In this document: piece by piece, positions 8,040-14,930 of the stretch
Layout of the letters: the number at the start of each line of letters is the position of its first letter
Numbering within the stretch: the stretch's first letter is position 1
Assembly: GCA_025765595.1 (NCBI GenBank)
Contig: JAIVFH010000550.1
Coordinates: 1-14,930, forward strand
Direction: 5' to 3'
Length of the DNA stretch: 14,930 bases
Source of the DNA: Obelidium mucronatum
Lineage: Eukaryota > Chytridiomycota > Chytridiomycetes > Chytridiales > Chytriomycetaceae
Program-made: the position numbers and the translations under genes
The notes under the pieces: model-generated
Databases searched by the model: none
What the model was told of the DNA's origin: nothing
The model's input: the letters and a program-made list of their open reading frames with translations, nothing else

Positions 8040-9427
8040 CCTTGGTAGAACTTCAAGATTTGCATCAGAAGTTTGGTCATGCGAACATCTCTTCTATTCT
8101 TTTTACTTTGAATAACGTGAATAAATCTAAAATTTATGTTGTTGATGATTCTCTTCAATATATGTTTTCGAAACCAACTTTTGAGAATTGTCTGATTTGT
8201 GCTAAGCATAAAATGACACGCACAGAAATTTATTCTACAAACAATCCTGCAACACACACTGGTGGTAGACTTCATGCAGACATTATTCACCTGGATGATT
8301 CATCTCCGGATGATGATTCCTATTGGTTATGTATTGTCGATGAATTCACGCGATGGATTTCCATTTATCTTTTGGAATCTAAAAGCGACGCGTGTTCTAC
8401 AATGCGCCAACACATTGGCAAATTTGAACGCGACCACAGTGTAATTGTGGGGGAAATAGGTTCTGACACTGCAGAACTGATGACAACCCAATGGTTTATG
8501 GATTTTTGTTCTAAACGCATCAATAAAATTGAGTTGACTGCATTGCCTCCTTATGTTAAAGAATTCAACGGTCTTGTAGAACGTACAGTTCGTACTTTGA
8601 AAGGTATGACTGAGTGCTTACTCTCACAAAGTAAACTGCCGCGTGAGTATTACTATACGTACGCGCTGTTTTATGCAGCGTTTTTGAAGAACATGTTGTT
8701 TCATCCTTACCTGAAAGGAACACCATTCTTTGCGCTCTTTAAAAGACACGCTGACACTAAGAACGCCCGCGTCTTTGGTTCCCTTGCAAGCATTCTCATC
8801 TTTGATGAACAACGCTCAAGAAGAAACGTTATTGAAAAGTCTGAACTTGGTGTATTTCTTGGTTACAAAGGAATTGACTGTCAAGTTTACTTAGTAGAAA
8901 ATTATCGGACAGGTAAAGTTGACCAGTTACGTCACGTTATCGTTCATGATGCCATTCACCTTGGTATGAATCCTCAAGATTCCACTCTTGAGTTAGCTGA
9001 GGCCAGCTATCCGCTTGATTTGTTAGACACTTCAGGAATGTCTAATTCGAGTCTTGAACCTGAACCACAATCTTCATCGCCGCCACGTGATGACAATTTA
9101 TCGGAAAAATTGGATTCCGAGGGTTCGGATTCAGACAAAGAATCCTTGCCGGATTGGGAAACTAATGACTTTGATATTGCGAAAGCAGTAAAATTGCCAC
9201 TGCTAGACTCTAGTTCACCCCTATCGTTTTTCTTACGTGATCACCTTGCCAAGTTTACTTGGGTAACTCCGGCCCCGAGTCCGGTTCCTACACAGATTTG
9301 GAGAAAAGAGAACTTGCCTCAGATCCCAAACACTGTCGAGGAGGCCATGGCAGACCCAGTCTTTGCTGCCTATTGGTTAGCTGCCATGATATGTGAATAC
9401 AACGAACTCATGAATAATGAGACTTAG
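8036..9427 (+). pseudogene. Element B integrase and IN-RT linker
   Basis: Starts with LHQKFGHAN and CLICAKHK, the HHCC-type zinc region (GAG-pre-integrase), then the integrase core: HADIIHLD, IVDEFTRWISIY, GSDTAEL with the second catalytic Asp (codon 8465), and FNGLVERTVRT with the Glu (codon 8579), 37 residues apart. Next come FGSLASILI and LGVFLGY, conserved in copia integrases, and an acidic Ser/Pro-rich linker at about 9040-9170. It joins the protease frame after a one-base change in the T-run at 8035-8037. The TAG at 9425-9427 follows NNET, where copia pol usually reads N-x-T-W, so a Trp TGG mutated to TAG is the likely cause. Confidence 0.9.
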
Positions 9428-10184
9428 ACAGAAACTGTCTTACCGGAAGGCGCTCGCCTTATGTCAGGCAAGTGGGTTTTTGCTTTCAAAACTTCGGCCA
9501 AGGGGATTTTGGAACGTTTTAAAGCCCGCTGGGTCGCACGCGGATTTTCCCAAGTCAAGAATCTTGATTATTTCAAAACTTACTCACCTGTTGCGCGAAC
9601 AGAGACTATTCGGTTTCTTATTGCTTTCGCAGCGCTCACAGGTAAATTTGTTTTTGAAGTGGATGTCCCAAACGCATTTGTACATGGTGAAACAGATACG
9701 CAACTGTACCTAGAAATACCGCATGGGTTTAGAAAAGTCAATATACATGGGCAAGTAATTGTCTGTAGGCTTGACAAGTCTCTTTACGGGATTCATCAAG
9801 CCTCGCGTATTTGGTTTGAAACTCTCATCAATTTTCACAAATCTCTTGGGTTTGAGTCTGATCCTGCTGACATTTGTCATCTAATCAAAACTCTACCTCC
9901 TAAGGAGCCAAATGGCCCGGAGAACACTTTGCAAATGGCTAGTCATGTTGACGATTTGCTTTACATTACTGAAGATAAAGTTGAAGCTGAATTTCAATTA
10001 ATGAAGCTGAACCAACACTTTGGTAAAGGTAAGCAGGGACCCGCTGAATGGTTTCTCAAAGTGGAGATTGTTCAATTTGAAGATTCTACGTGGATTGGTC
10101 AACCAATTTACACGAAGCAAATTTTAACATTTGCTGGACTAGAAAATTCTACTGACACGGCACCAAATCCGATGACCAGGAACT
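9428..10184 (+). pseudogene. Element B reverse transcriptase
   Basis: Same frame as the integrase segment, beyond the TAG. Blocks in order: LPEGARLMSGKWVFAFK, FKARWVARGFSQ, YSPVARTETIRFLIA, VDVPNAFVHGE with the first catalytic Asp, SLYGIHQASRIW, and SHVDDLLYI at the active site (9944-9955). The two active-site Asp are kept but the usual Tyr of YVDD is His. WFLKVEI and IGQPIYTKQIL continue the thumb and connection. The frame meets the SINE at 10185 and resumes unchanged after it. Confidence 0.9.
10169..10184 (+). repeat. Left target-site duplication of the SINE
   Basis: CCGATGACCAGGAACT, repeated exactly at 10454-10469. The final T could instead belong to the T-run, leaving 15 bp. This is a normal length for LINE-mediated retroposition. 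Confidence 0.9.
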
Positions 10185-10453
10185 TTTTTTTTTTTAGTGG
10201 TTTATTCCTCACTTTATTATTTAGAGTAAAGTATGTCGCTGTTGTATCCAACCTCGCCACGGAACGAAACCCTCCAGCCCTGTATAGGCGGCAATTTAAT
10301 TTTTCAACTCCCTCCACTTTCATCCATAGTTCAGAAGTGCAGGTCTCCACTAGGGCTCCTAAACTACCACCAATCTTGGTTCCATCACAGATTTGAACCG
10401 GGAACCTGCAGCACATCGACCCCGGGTCTTAACCACCTGAGCCATTGATCCCC
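10185..10453 (-). mobile_element. tRNA-derived SINE inserted antisense in element B
   Basis: On the minus strand the element begins at 10453 with a tRNA-like head. An A box, TGGCTCAGGTGG (10433-10444), and a B box, GGTTCAAATCT (10389-10399), are both close to the Pol III consensus and at tRNA-like spacing. About 190 bp of unrelated body follow, then a run of 11-12 A (T-run 10184-10195 on the + strand). A 16-bp target duplication flanks it. Internal Pol III promoter, A-tail and 15-16-bp duplication together define a SINE moved by LINE machinery. SINE plus one duplication copy adds 285 bp, a multiple of three, so the host frame returns in phase, although a TGA occurs inside at 10394-10396. The SINE family is unknown to me. 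Confidence 0.9.
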
Positions 10454-11242
10454 CCGATGACCAGGAACTGGAAACATGACGATACGTTAGGTTTTCTTAA
10501 TGTTGCTGAGTCCGCAGCATATCGATCTGTGGTCATGTGCTTACTATACTTAGCAGGGAAGACTCGTCCCGATCTTTCTTGTAGTATTGGCATTCTTTCA
10601 CAATACCAGACTCAACCTACCAACGGGGACATGAAAGCGCTGAAACGCTTTCTTCTATATCTCAACGGTACGCGCGATTTGGGAATGTGTTACCATCCTA
10701 CACTACGACCAATCTGCTACGCAGATGCAAGCTTCGCTGAAGCTAAAGGACGCGCTTCTAGAACAGGCATTGTTATTCTCTTCGCTGGCGCTGCAATCAT
10801 GTCGCAGTCAAGGAAACAGACTACTGTTGCTTTGTCATCCACTGAAGCAGAACTCATTGCGCTCTCTGAAGCCATACGCGAGATTATCTGGCTATTGCAG
10901 CTTATGAAATCTTCGGGTATTTCTGGTCAAGATCATATTGTTATTAAACAAGATAACACGTCAAGTATTCTCATCGCTAATGAGGAAGGTCAACATCAAC
11001 GTATTAAACATATGGACGTGAAAGATAAGAACTTAAACTACCACATTAACAACGGCACAGTGGTCCTTGAGGACACTCCGACCGAACAAATGTGGGCTGA
11101 TTTCTTAACGAAAGCAGTTGGGCCTACTGAACATCGAGAGGCGACATTCAATCTTGGGTTACGAAGTTTGGCTAGTTGCAAGAAGTCAAATCTTCCACCA
11201 CACCCCGAAACGCAGCCAAGTAATATTGCGGGGGAATGTTGA
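10454..11242 (+). pseudogene. Element B RT connection and RNase H
   Basis: Resumes in the RT frame with PMTRNW, repeating the codons of the target duplication. It contains AYRSVVMCLLYLAGKTRPDL (connection), ICYADASFAEAKGRASRTG, ALSSTEAELIALSEAIRE, IKQDNTSS, KHMDVKDK and WADFLTKAVG, that is, all the RNase H catalytic acids and the conserved C-terminal block. The frame is intact for about 260 residues and ends with TGA at 11240-11242, overlapping the first bases of the putative LTR. Confidence 0.92.
11230..11236 (+). promoter_or_regulatory. Polypurine tract of element B
   Basis: GGGGGAA directly before TGTTGAGT, marking the plus-strand priming site and the 3' LTR start. It lies inside the last codons of pol. 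Confidence 0.65.
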
Positions 11243-11340
11243 GTATTACGCATAAAAGATACAATATCACTTGCACTACTTAACAGAGATTAGAAATAAA
11301 CTATAAGTTGTACGGATTGAATAATTCAACCCGAATCTTT
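11237..11340 (+). repeat. Putative 3' LTR start of element B (right end unresolved)
   Basis: Starts TGTTGAGTATTACGCATAAA after the polypurine tract. AT-rich and noncoding. Without a matching 5' LTR in the window the right edge cannot be set. The sequence does not resemble the LTR start of element A beyond TGTTGA. Confidence 0.45.
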
Positions 11341-11354
11341 ATTGTTAGAATAAA

Positions 11355-11430
11355 AGGAGTTTCTGTGATTCGAACCTGGGGCATAACGCTCAAAGCCAGC
11401 GCCTTGACCGCTGCACCAAGTCCATCTTTC
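11355..11430 (-). pseudogene. Degenerate tRNA-like sequence beside element B LTR
   Basis: On the minus strand an A-box-like TTGGTGCAGCGG (11408-11419) and a consensus B box GGTTCGAATCA (11367-11377) are separated by about 30 bases, followed by TTTT (11351-11354) as a possible Pol III terminator. A 5-bp anticodon-like stem is possible, but the T stem and acceptor stem do not pair, so it is not a functional tRNA. It may be a tRNA pseudogene or a SINE head. Confidence 0.5.
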
Positions 11431-11831
11431 CTGCATGCTCTCCAAAACAAAACACTATAATACATCGGCCGTGCGCTGCCGAGATTAAGGGACGCCTTAA
11501 CCAGAGATGGGTTATGCTTTTGGACCTTGGCGGCATGTGGTTTTATCAGCTGCTCACATGTAGAAAGATGAAGACATTTTGTAATTAACGCCCTCAGACG
11601 GCGATAAATTTCATCTTCACTAATTTCCCCCAATTGGAAATAGCCATGTCAAGTTGATGCACCGCCTCAATGACCAAATGGGATACGAGGTTTTCAACCT
11701 CAACAGGTCTCAATGGGACCATGTAAAAGACTAAAGCAACAGTAAAACGCTATAAAAGCGGAGTCTGTGGCAGGGAAAAAGACAACAACTTGTCTCCTGA
11801 CAAACAATTAACCACATAAAGCTTACATTAG
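11431..11831. other. Intergenic stretch ahead of gene C
   Basis: No gene that I can support. It holds a small hairpin, GAGGTT-ttc-AACCTC (11687-11701), and a TATA-like box. A minus-strand frame (about 11301-11645) is open but runs through the tRNA-like sequence and the LTR, and resembles nothing I know. The last bases, TTACATTAG (to 11831), could be a splice acceptor. Confidence 0.4.
11751..11757 (+). promoter_or_regulatory. TATA-like box upstream of gene C
   Basis: TATAAAA about 80 bases before the open frame of gene C. It could set a start site near 11780. No ATG in the gene C frame follows soon after, which weakens the assignment. Confidence 0.35.
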
Positions 11832-13001
11832 CTCGCCGCAAATCAACACTAAACAACTGCGTTTCAAGAATCGAGAAGGAACTTGCTAAAAAGTGTCCGG
11901 GCGAGAAGCTCCAACCTCTTCTGTTTGGCAACAACTATAAGGTTGTTTTGGAAATAAAACGCGGACGACATCAAGGAGTACCGCCGAGTCTCGATGGAAG
12001 AATTACAGATCCAAACAGGAACCCTGTTTTAATTGAGTTTGATCTGCCAGTTTCTCTTCTTGAAACTTATCAGAAAGAGCTTGATGATGGACAATACACT
12101 GTGACTGCATGGTTTGGTGAACACTTGCTTGAGCCTGCATCACAAGTTACGGAGACAGTGAGTGGGAATATTGGGCTCACCATGGACGCAATCGACAAGG
12201 TTTTTTCTTTCAAGAACGAAAGAGTGGATGGAATTCTGTTCAAGAATTCCGACCAATTGAGAGATTTCTCCGAGCATTGTTGGAACCGATCGGAAACACG
12301 GTGGAATATAGCAGCAAGTCATTATATTGTTTCAACGCATCACTCTTGGTTGATCTGACGTTGGCCATTGTAGCGCCGGCTTGAGGGCAATGTCATTTCA
12401 CCATCGCTTTTGAGTGAGTTGATTGGGCTGATCAAAGAAACCAGTGTCCAGACTCTAAACAAACTTGAAAATCGAAGAATTGGTCGCTGGAATCCAGATA
12501 TGAAGTCGGTGGACGATATCATTAATGTACAACAGATGAGGGAAGAGAACGATGAACTTGCCCACGAAGAAATCGGCGCCGTTAATAAAGGAGAACAGTC
12601 GAATGAAAGCTTGATGAGCCAGAAGTTTGAAGTTGGGTGGGTCAATTCTTCTCTAATAGAGCTGTTCTCTGACCATTTCTTTTATTAGACTGGGCCATAA
12701 ATATGCGAAGGACAAGACAATAGGTACACAGAAAGATACTAGTAAACATCATGGGTCTACATTGGCTGGAAGTGGTTCAGTTAGTGGTTTCGGTGTGAAG
12801 GCGAAGGGGTCTGGTACTCACAGTCATGGCACCAAGACAACCAATATTGATAACCGTAACGACGCTGACATTAGCGAAGATGGAAGAAACCTCGCACTGA
12901 AGAAAAATAGTGGAGCTATTTTCAGTGCCCTAAAAATCCAGTTTCGAAAAAAACAGCCAATACCACGTGCAAATTCAGCCTCCAAAGAAAAATCAAATTA
13001 G
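11832..13001 (+). CDS. Gene C: unrecognised spliced gene, 5' end unclear
   Basis: I do not recognise this protein. Coding sense is clear from about 11834 to 12328, then 12374-12636 and 12689-13001, with GT-AG introns between. Phases match at both joins and give about 356 residues before TAG at 12999. The first part reads like a folded domain (LIEFDLPVSLLETYQKELDD, YTVTAWFGEHLLEPASQVTE). The middle is helical and charged. The end is Gly/Ser/His-rich and then basic (SALKIQFRKKQPIPRANS). No in-frame ATG precedes codon 12182, and an in-frame TGA lies near 11790, so an upstream exon may join at TTACATTAG (11831) or the 5' end was lost. Without intron 1 the frame hits two stops, so pseudogene status is the alternative. 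Gene D starts 35 bp after its stop. Confidence 0.5.
12329..12373 (+). other. Possible intron 1 of gene C
   Basis: 45 bp, GTTTCA to TTGTAG, with a good branch-point match CTGAC 18-22 bases before the end. It is phase 0 and removes the in-frame TGA (12356-12358) and TAG. The donor is weak, so the acceptor is more reliable than the donor. Confidence 0.45.
12637..12688 (+). other. Probable intron 2 of gene C
   Basis: 52 bp, GTGGGT donor, CTGAC branch point, pyrimidine-rich TTTCTTTTATTAG acceptor. It splits one codon 2+1 and moves the frame into the Gly/Ser-rich exon. The only in-phase GT nearby. Confidence 0.6.
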
Positions 13002-13036
13002 CAAATTTTCCCAGCAGTTTCCTGGCATTTCAAAAT

Positions 13037-14089
13037 ATGGGGAACACTCCTAGCCGACCCAGCGAACCCGCTACTGCCCTTGTCTTCGGGAATACGGGAG
13101 CTGGAAAGAGCAGAGTGGTCAACTTGTTCGGCTACGGTGACAAAATCAACGGCGCTTTAGCCAACAAATTCCCTGCTGAGTTCGCCGCCTATGTGGTTGG
13201 CCCGGGTTCTGAGGCGGAAGATACTGCAAATGAAAGAGATGGAGTACAAGGAGCCGCTGTCTCACAACAGGTAATACGCCACCCAACCCCTCTCCCGGAT
13301 TGCAGTGTGTTTTCCCTTTTTATCTCCGCAGCATTCTGACGCATTTTGACTCAACAATCAGGGTATCGAGGTTTCAGCCGAGCCGCCGTTTGTTAAAGTA
13401 GTTTCAGAGAATTCTGCCTCTGAACTGCCGCGGCCAGCCAAATCCGCGCCCACTCTTCAAAAAACGGACTCGCTCTTTCGGGCTTTTTGTGCACGACGCG
13501 TTCGTGAAGCCTTGCAAGGAGTTCCTTGGTTGAAGAAAGACAATATGAAACTCGCCCAATCTAAACTCATTTTGGGAGTATTAGAAATCCGCTCTCGTCA
13601 ATTGTGTCTTGGTAAGAAAGGTAAGCTTTTGCAACCGTTCAACTGCTCAAAACTGACATCGAACATCAAATACCAACGGCAGAAGCGAAAACGCCAACAA
13701 ATTCATTGGCAGCAACGGCTTGGAATGAGTTGGTAATTGAACAAGTCACTTGTGCTGCGAAAAAGTTCATGGCATTGGATGGTTTGAGAGAGCATTTTGA
13801 TGCAGTTCTTCAAAACGAAATCGAAACTGCTTGGTCATTGTGCGGAGTCTTGTCGCTCGAAACCAAGGATTTCGCGAAGCAGCTCGTTCTGCAGTTATGT
13901 GCTGACTATGTGGATGAGGCAAATATCATGGTTCTTACAAAAGAAGTGACGGAAGCAATGCCGAAAGAAGTAAGTGAAAGTATGTGACTTAGAACCCGAA
14001 TCCTACCTAAATTACTATTTTTTCAAATTTTAACTACACAGCAAATGACATGCTGGAAATTTTTTGGAAAAGTCCCGGAAAAGTCCTAA
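13037..14089 (+). CDS. Gene D: four-exon P-loop protein, possibly N-myristoylated
   Basis: Exons 13037-13270, 13362-13620, 13683-13969 and 14042-14089 join in phase to 275 residues. The ATG has A at -3 and G at +4. The product starts MGNTPS, which fits an N-myristoylation start (Gly2, Ser6). A Walker A loop GNTGAGKS follows at residues 18-25 after a beta-strand-like ALVF, so nucleotide binding is likely. The start resembles small GTPase-like G domains. I see no DxxG or NKxD motif, and a Ser/Pro-rich segment follows within 60 residues, so it is either a shortened P-loop domain or a degenerate one. The C-terminal half is predicted helical, with Cys and acidic residues. The end of the last exon is very short and overlaps repetitive sequence. 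Function unknown. Confidence 0.68.
13271..13361 (+). other. Intron 1 of gene D
   Basis: 91 bp, GTAATA donor, CAATCAG acceptor, phase 0, with CTGAC and TTGAC branch candidates in the last 30 bases. A nearer acceptor, CTCCGCAG at about 13331, would leave TGA stop codons and is less likely. Confidence 0.7.
13621..13682 (+). other. Intron 2 of gene D
   Basis: 62 bp, GTAAGC donor after AAG, CTGAC branch point, GGCAG acceptor. It splits a codon after its first base, and both sides agree in phase. Confidence 0.75.
13970..14041 (+). other. Intron 3 of gene D
   Basis: 72 bp, consensus GTAAGT donor, TAACTAC branch-like sequence and ACACAG acceptor, phase 0. If it is not removed, translation stops at 13985-13987 instead, after six extra residues. 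Confidence 0.7.
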
Positions 14090-14294
14090 GAATGCAGAAT
14101 ATGCCATTCCCGGAATATTCTTGGGAAATCTCGAAGATTGCGTTGTATCTTGGGGAAAACATTCAGATATTCCAAGAATAATCCTAAGAATTTCCCAGGC
14201 TAATACTGAGAGATATTCTTTATTGATAGTAATAAACGTAATTCACATCTTATAACCAGAAGATGTTCATCCACACACAATAATGCTTCAATAA
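14090..14294. other. Spacer between convergent genes D and E, with inverted repeat
   Basis: No gene seen. GGAATATTCTTGG (14112-14124) and CCAAGAATAATCC (14172-14184) form an inverted repeat with one mismatch. CCTAAGAAT occurs twice (near 14085 and 14183). It may be a transcript-end region or a small repeat remnant. Confidence 0.45.
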
Positions 14295-14930
14295 CTACTG
14301 TACGACTTGGAAGTCACTGCTCTCTTTGGGCGACTGGCAGTTGTTGATGAGCTTTTTTTCCTCTGTTTCGAGCTTTCTCTTCGACTTCAATGGTTTTGCT
14401 GCAGCTGGAATATTCTCAGTTATAGTTGCAGACACAATTGACTGCCGGAGGGATTTTTTGGTTGCACCAGACGCCTTCGCCGAAATTGACTTTGGACAAA
14501 CGTAAACAGGGACCCCGAGCAGGGTGAATGATTCCTTGTATTCGGCCGTAACAGGGGCAAACGGCCATGCAAGCCAGTCTGCAGTCGTCTTAGTTTTCCT
14601 TCATGTAATCATAAGATTTCCATACCTCTTAAAATAGGCGTGAATCGACAAATCAAACACTAAACGCAATGCTTTCAAAACTGATGGTGGTGTTTTCCAT
14701 CCAGTTGCAATGTATCCGGAAAATGCCATGTCGTCAATGTCAGAGAAAACCTGAGAATCTAAATTGAAGTTCAAGAATAGAAATGAAAGGACATGAATCA
14801 AGTCGTCAATTTGGCTTTTTGTTTCACGAGATTCAAGGCCTAAGTCTTTTCTAAGTGAATCCAACCAAGATATTGATGAATTCCCAAGTGCATCGCTGCC
14901 GCCATGGATACACAATCCGGTCAAAAAACC
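14295..14930 (-). CDS. Gene E: 3' part of an unrecognised gene, leaves the window
   Basis: Read on the minus strand, one frame is open from the window edge (14930) to a TGA at 14601-14603, and the same frame continues with clear coding character to TAG at 14295-14297. The first part contains a hydrophobic helical stretch (LIHVLSFLFLNFNLDSQVF). The second ends in a basic, Lys/Glu-rich tail (LKSKRKLETEEKK), which could serve as a nuclear localisation signal (inference). A short intron of a multiple of three bases may remove the TGA, for example GTGTTT to ACTAAG (72 bp, phase 0). A better-looking GTATGG donor does not fit the phase. Otherwise the TGA is a nonsense mutation. The family is unknown to me. 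Confidence 0.5.

Larger units (their letters stand above)
6470..11236 (+). mobile_element. Ty1/copia LTR retrotransposon B, internal region, decayed
   Basis: A second copia element in the same orientation as A but from another family: proteins differ throughout, and codon use favours CGC/CGT and GCT rather than AGA and GAA. Order is gag with two zinc knuckles, protease (DSGAS), GAG-pre-integrase, integrase, RT (HVDD) and RNase H, ending in the purine tract before TGTTGAGT at 11237. Lesions are an unresolved frame change near the gag start, a one-base change at about 8035, a TAG at 9425-9427 and a SINE at 10185-10453. No 5' LTR or primer-binding site is recognisable, so the left boundary is approximate. 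Confidence 0.92.

Noticed and set aside
11355..11430. Functional tRNA gene
   Set aside because: A and B boxes are good but acceptor and T stems do not pair.
11301..11645. Open minus-strand frame of about 110 codons beside element B
   Set aside because: It runs straight through a tRNA-like sequence and the LTR, has no ATG in frame and matches no family I know.
12762..13001. Separate small gene starting at TTG 12762
   Set aside because: TTG is not a normal eukaryotic start, and a good acceptor with a CTGAC branch point at 12688 makes it the last exon of gene C.
11237..14930. A new defence or multi-gene system around genes C, D and E
   Set aside because: The three genes share no recognisable domain logic, one is on the other strand, and eukaryotic neighbours need not act together.

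Overview
This window looks like repeat-rich nuclear DNA from a eukaryote with compact genes, most likely a fungus. The evidence is two Ty1/copia-type LTR retrotransposons, tRNA-derived Pol III (SINE-like) insertions, and host-type genes whose introns are short (about 45-91 bp), GT-AG, and mostly carry CTGAC-like branch points. An oomycete or alga with small introns is not excluded. There are no bacterial operon signals.

Layout. (1) Bases 1-6215 hold copia element A on the + strand. It enters from the left edge and reads gag, protease, integrase, reverse transcriptase and RNase H, then a polypurine tract and the start of a 3' LTR at 6216. It is dead or badly sequenced: a 17-bp tandem duplication in gag, about four single-base frame changes, one in-frame stop, and a 692-bp insertion (2082-2773) inside the integrase gene. 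(2) From about 6470 to 11236 lies copia element B, a different family in the same orientation, with the same gene order and its own polypurine tract and 3' LTR start at 11237. It has at least one frame change, an in-frame TAG where copia proteins normally have Trp, and a 269-bp tRNA-derived SINE on the minus strand flanked by a 16-bp target duplication. No 5' LTR of B is recognisable. (3) Bases 11237-11831 hold the B LTR start, a degenerate minus-strand tRNA-like sequence and a TATA box. (4) Bases 11832-14930 are host-type sequence: an unrecognised spliced gene (C, +), a small four-exon gene whose product has a possible N-myristoylation start and a Walker A P-loop (D, +), and the 3' part of an unrecognised gene on the minus strand (E) that converges on D and leaves the window.

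How it fits together. Within each copia element the parts are the usual ones: Gag forms the particle, protease cuts the polyprotein, RT/RNase H copies the RNA and integrase inserts the cDNA. Here they mainly record successive insertions and decay: copia first, then Pol III or MITE-like insertions into copia. Genes C, D and E show no link to the transposons. Gene C's stop and gene D's start are only 35 bp apart, so their boundary needs transcript data. I see no convincing new multi-gene system. The least explained parts are gene D, the compound insertion at 2082-2773, and the SINE.
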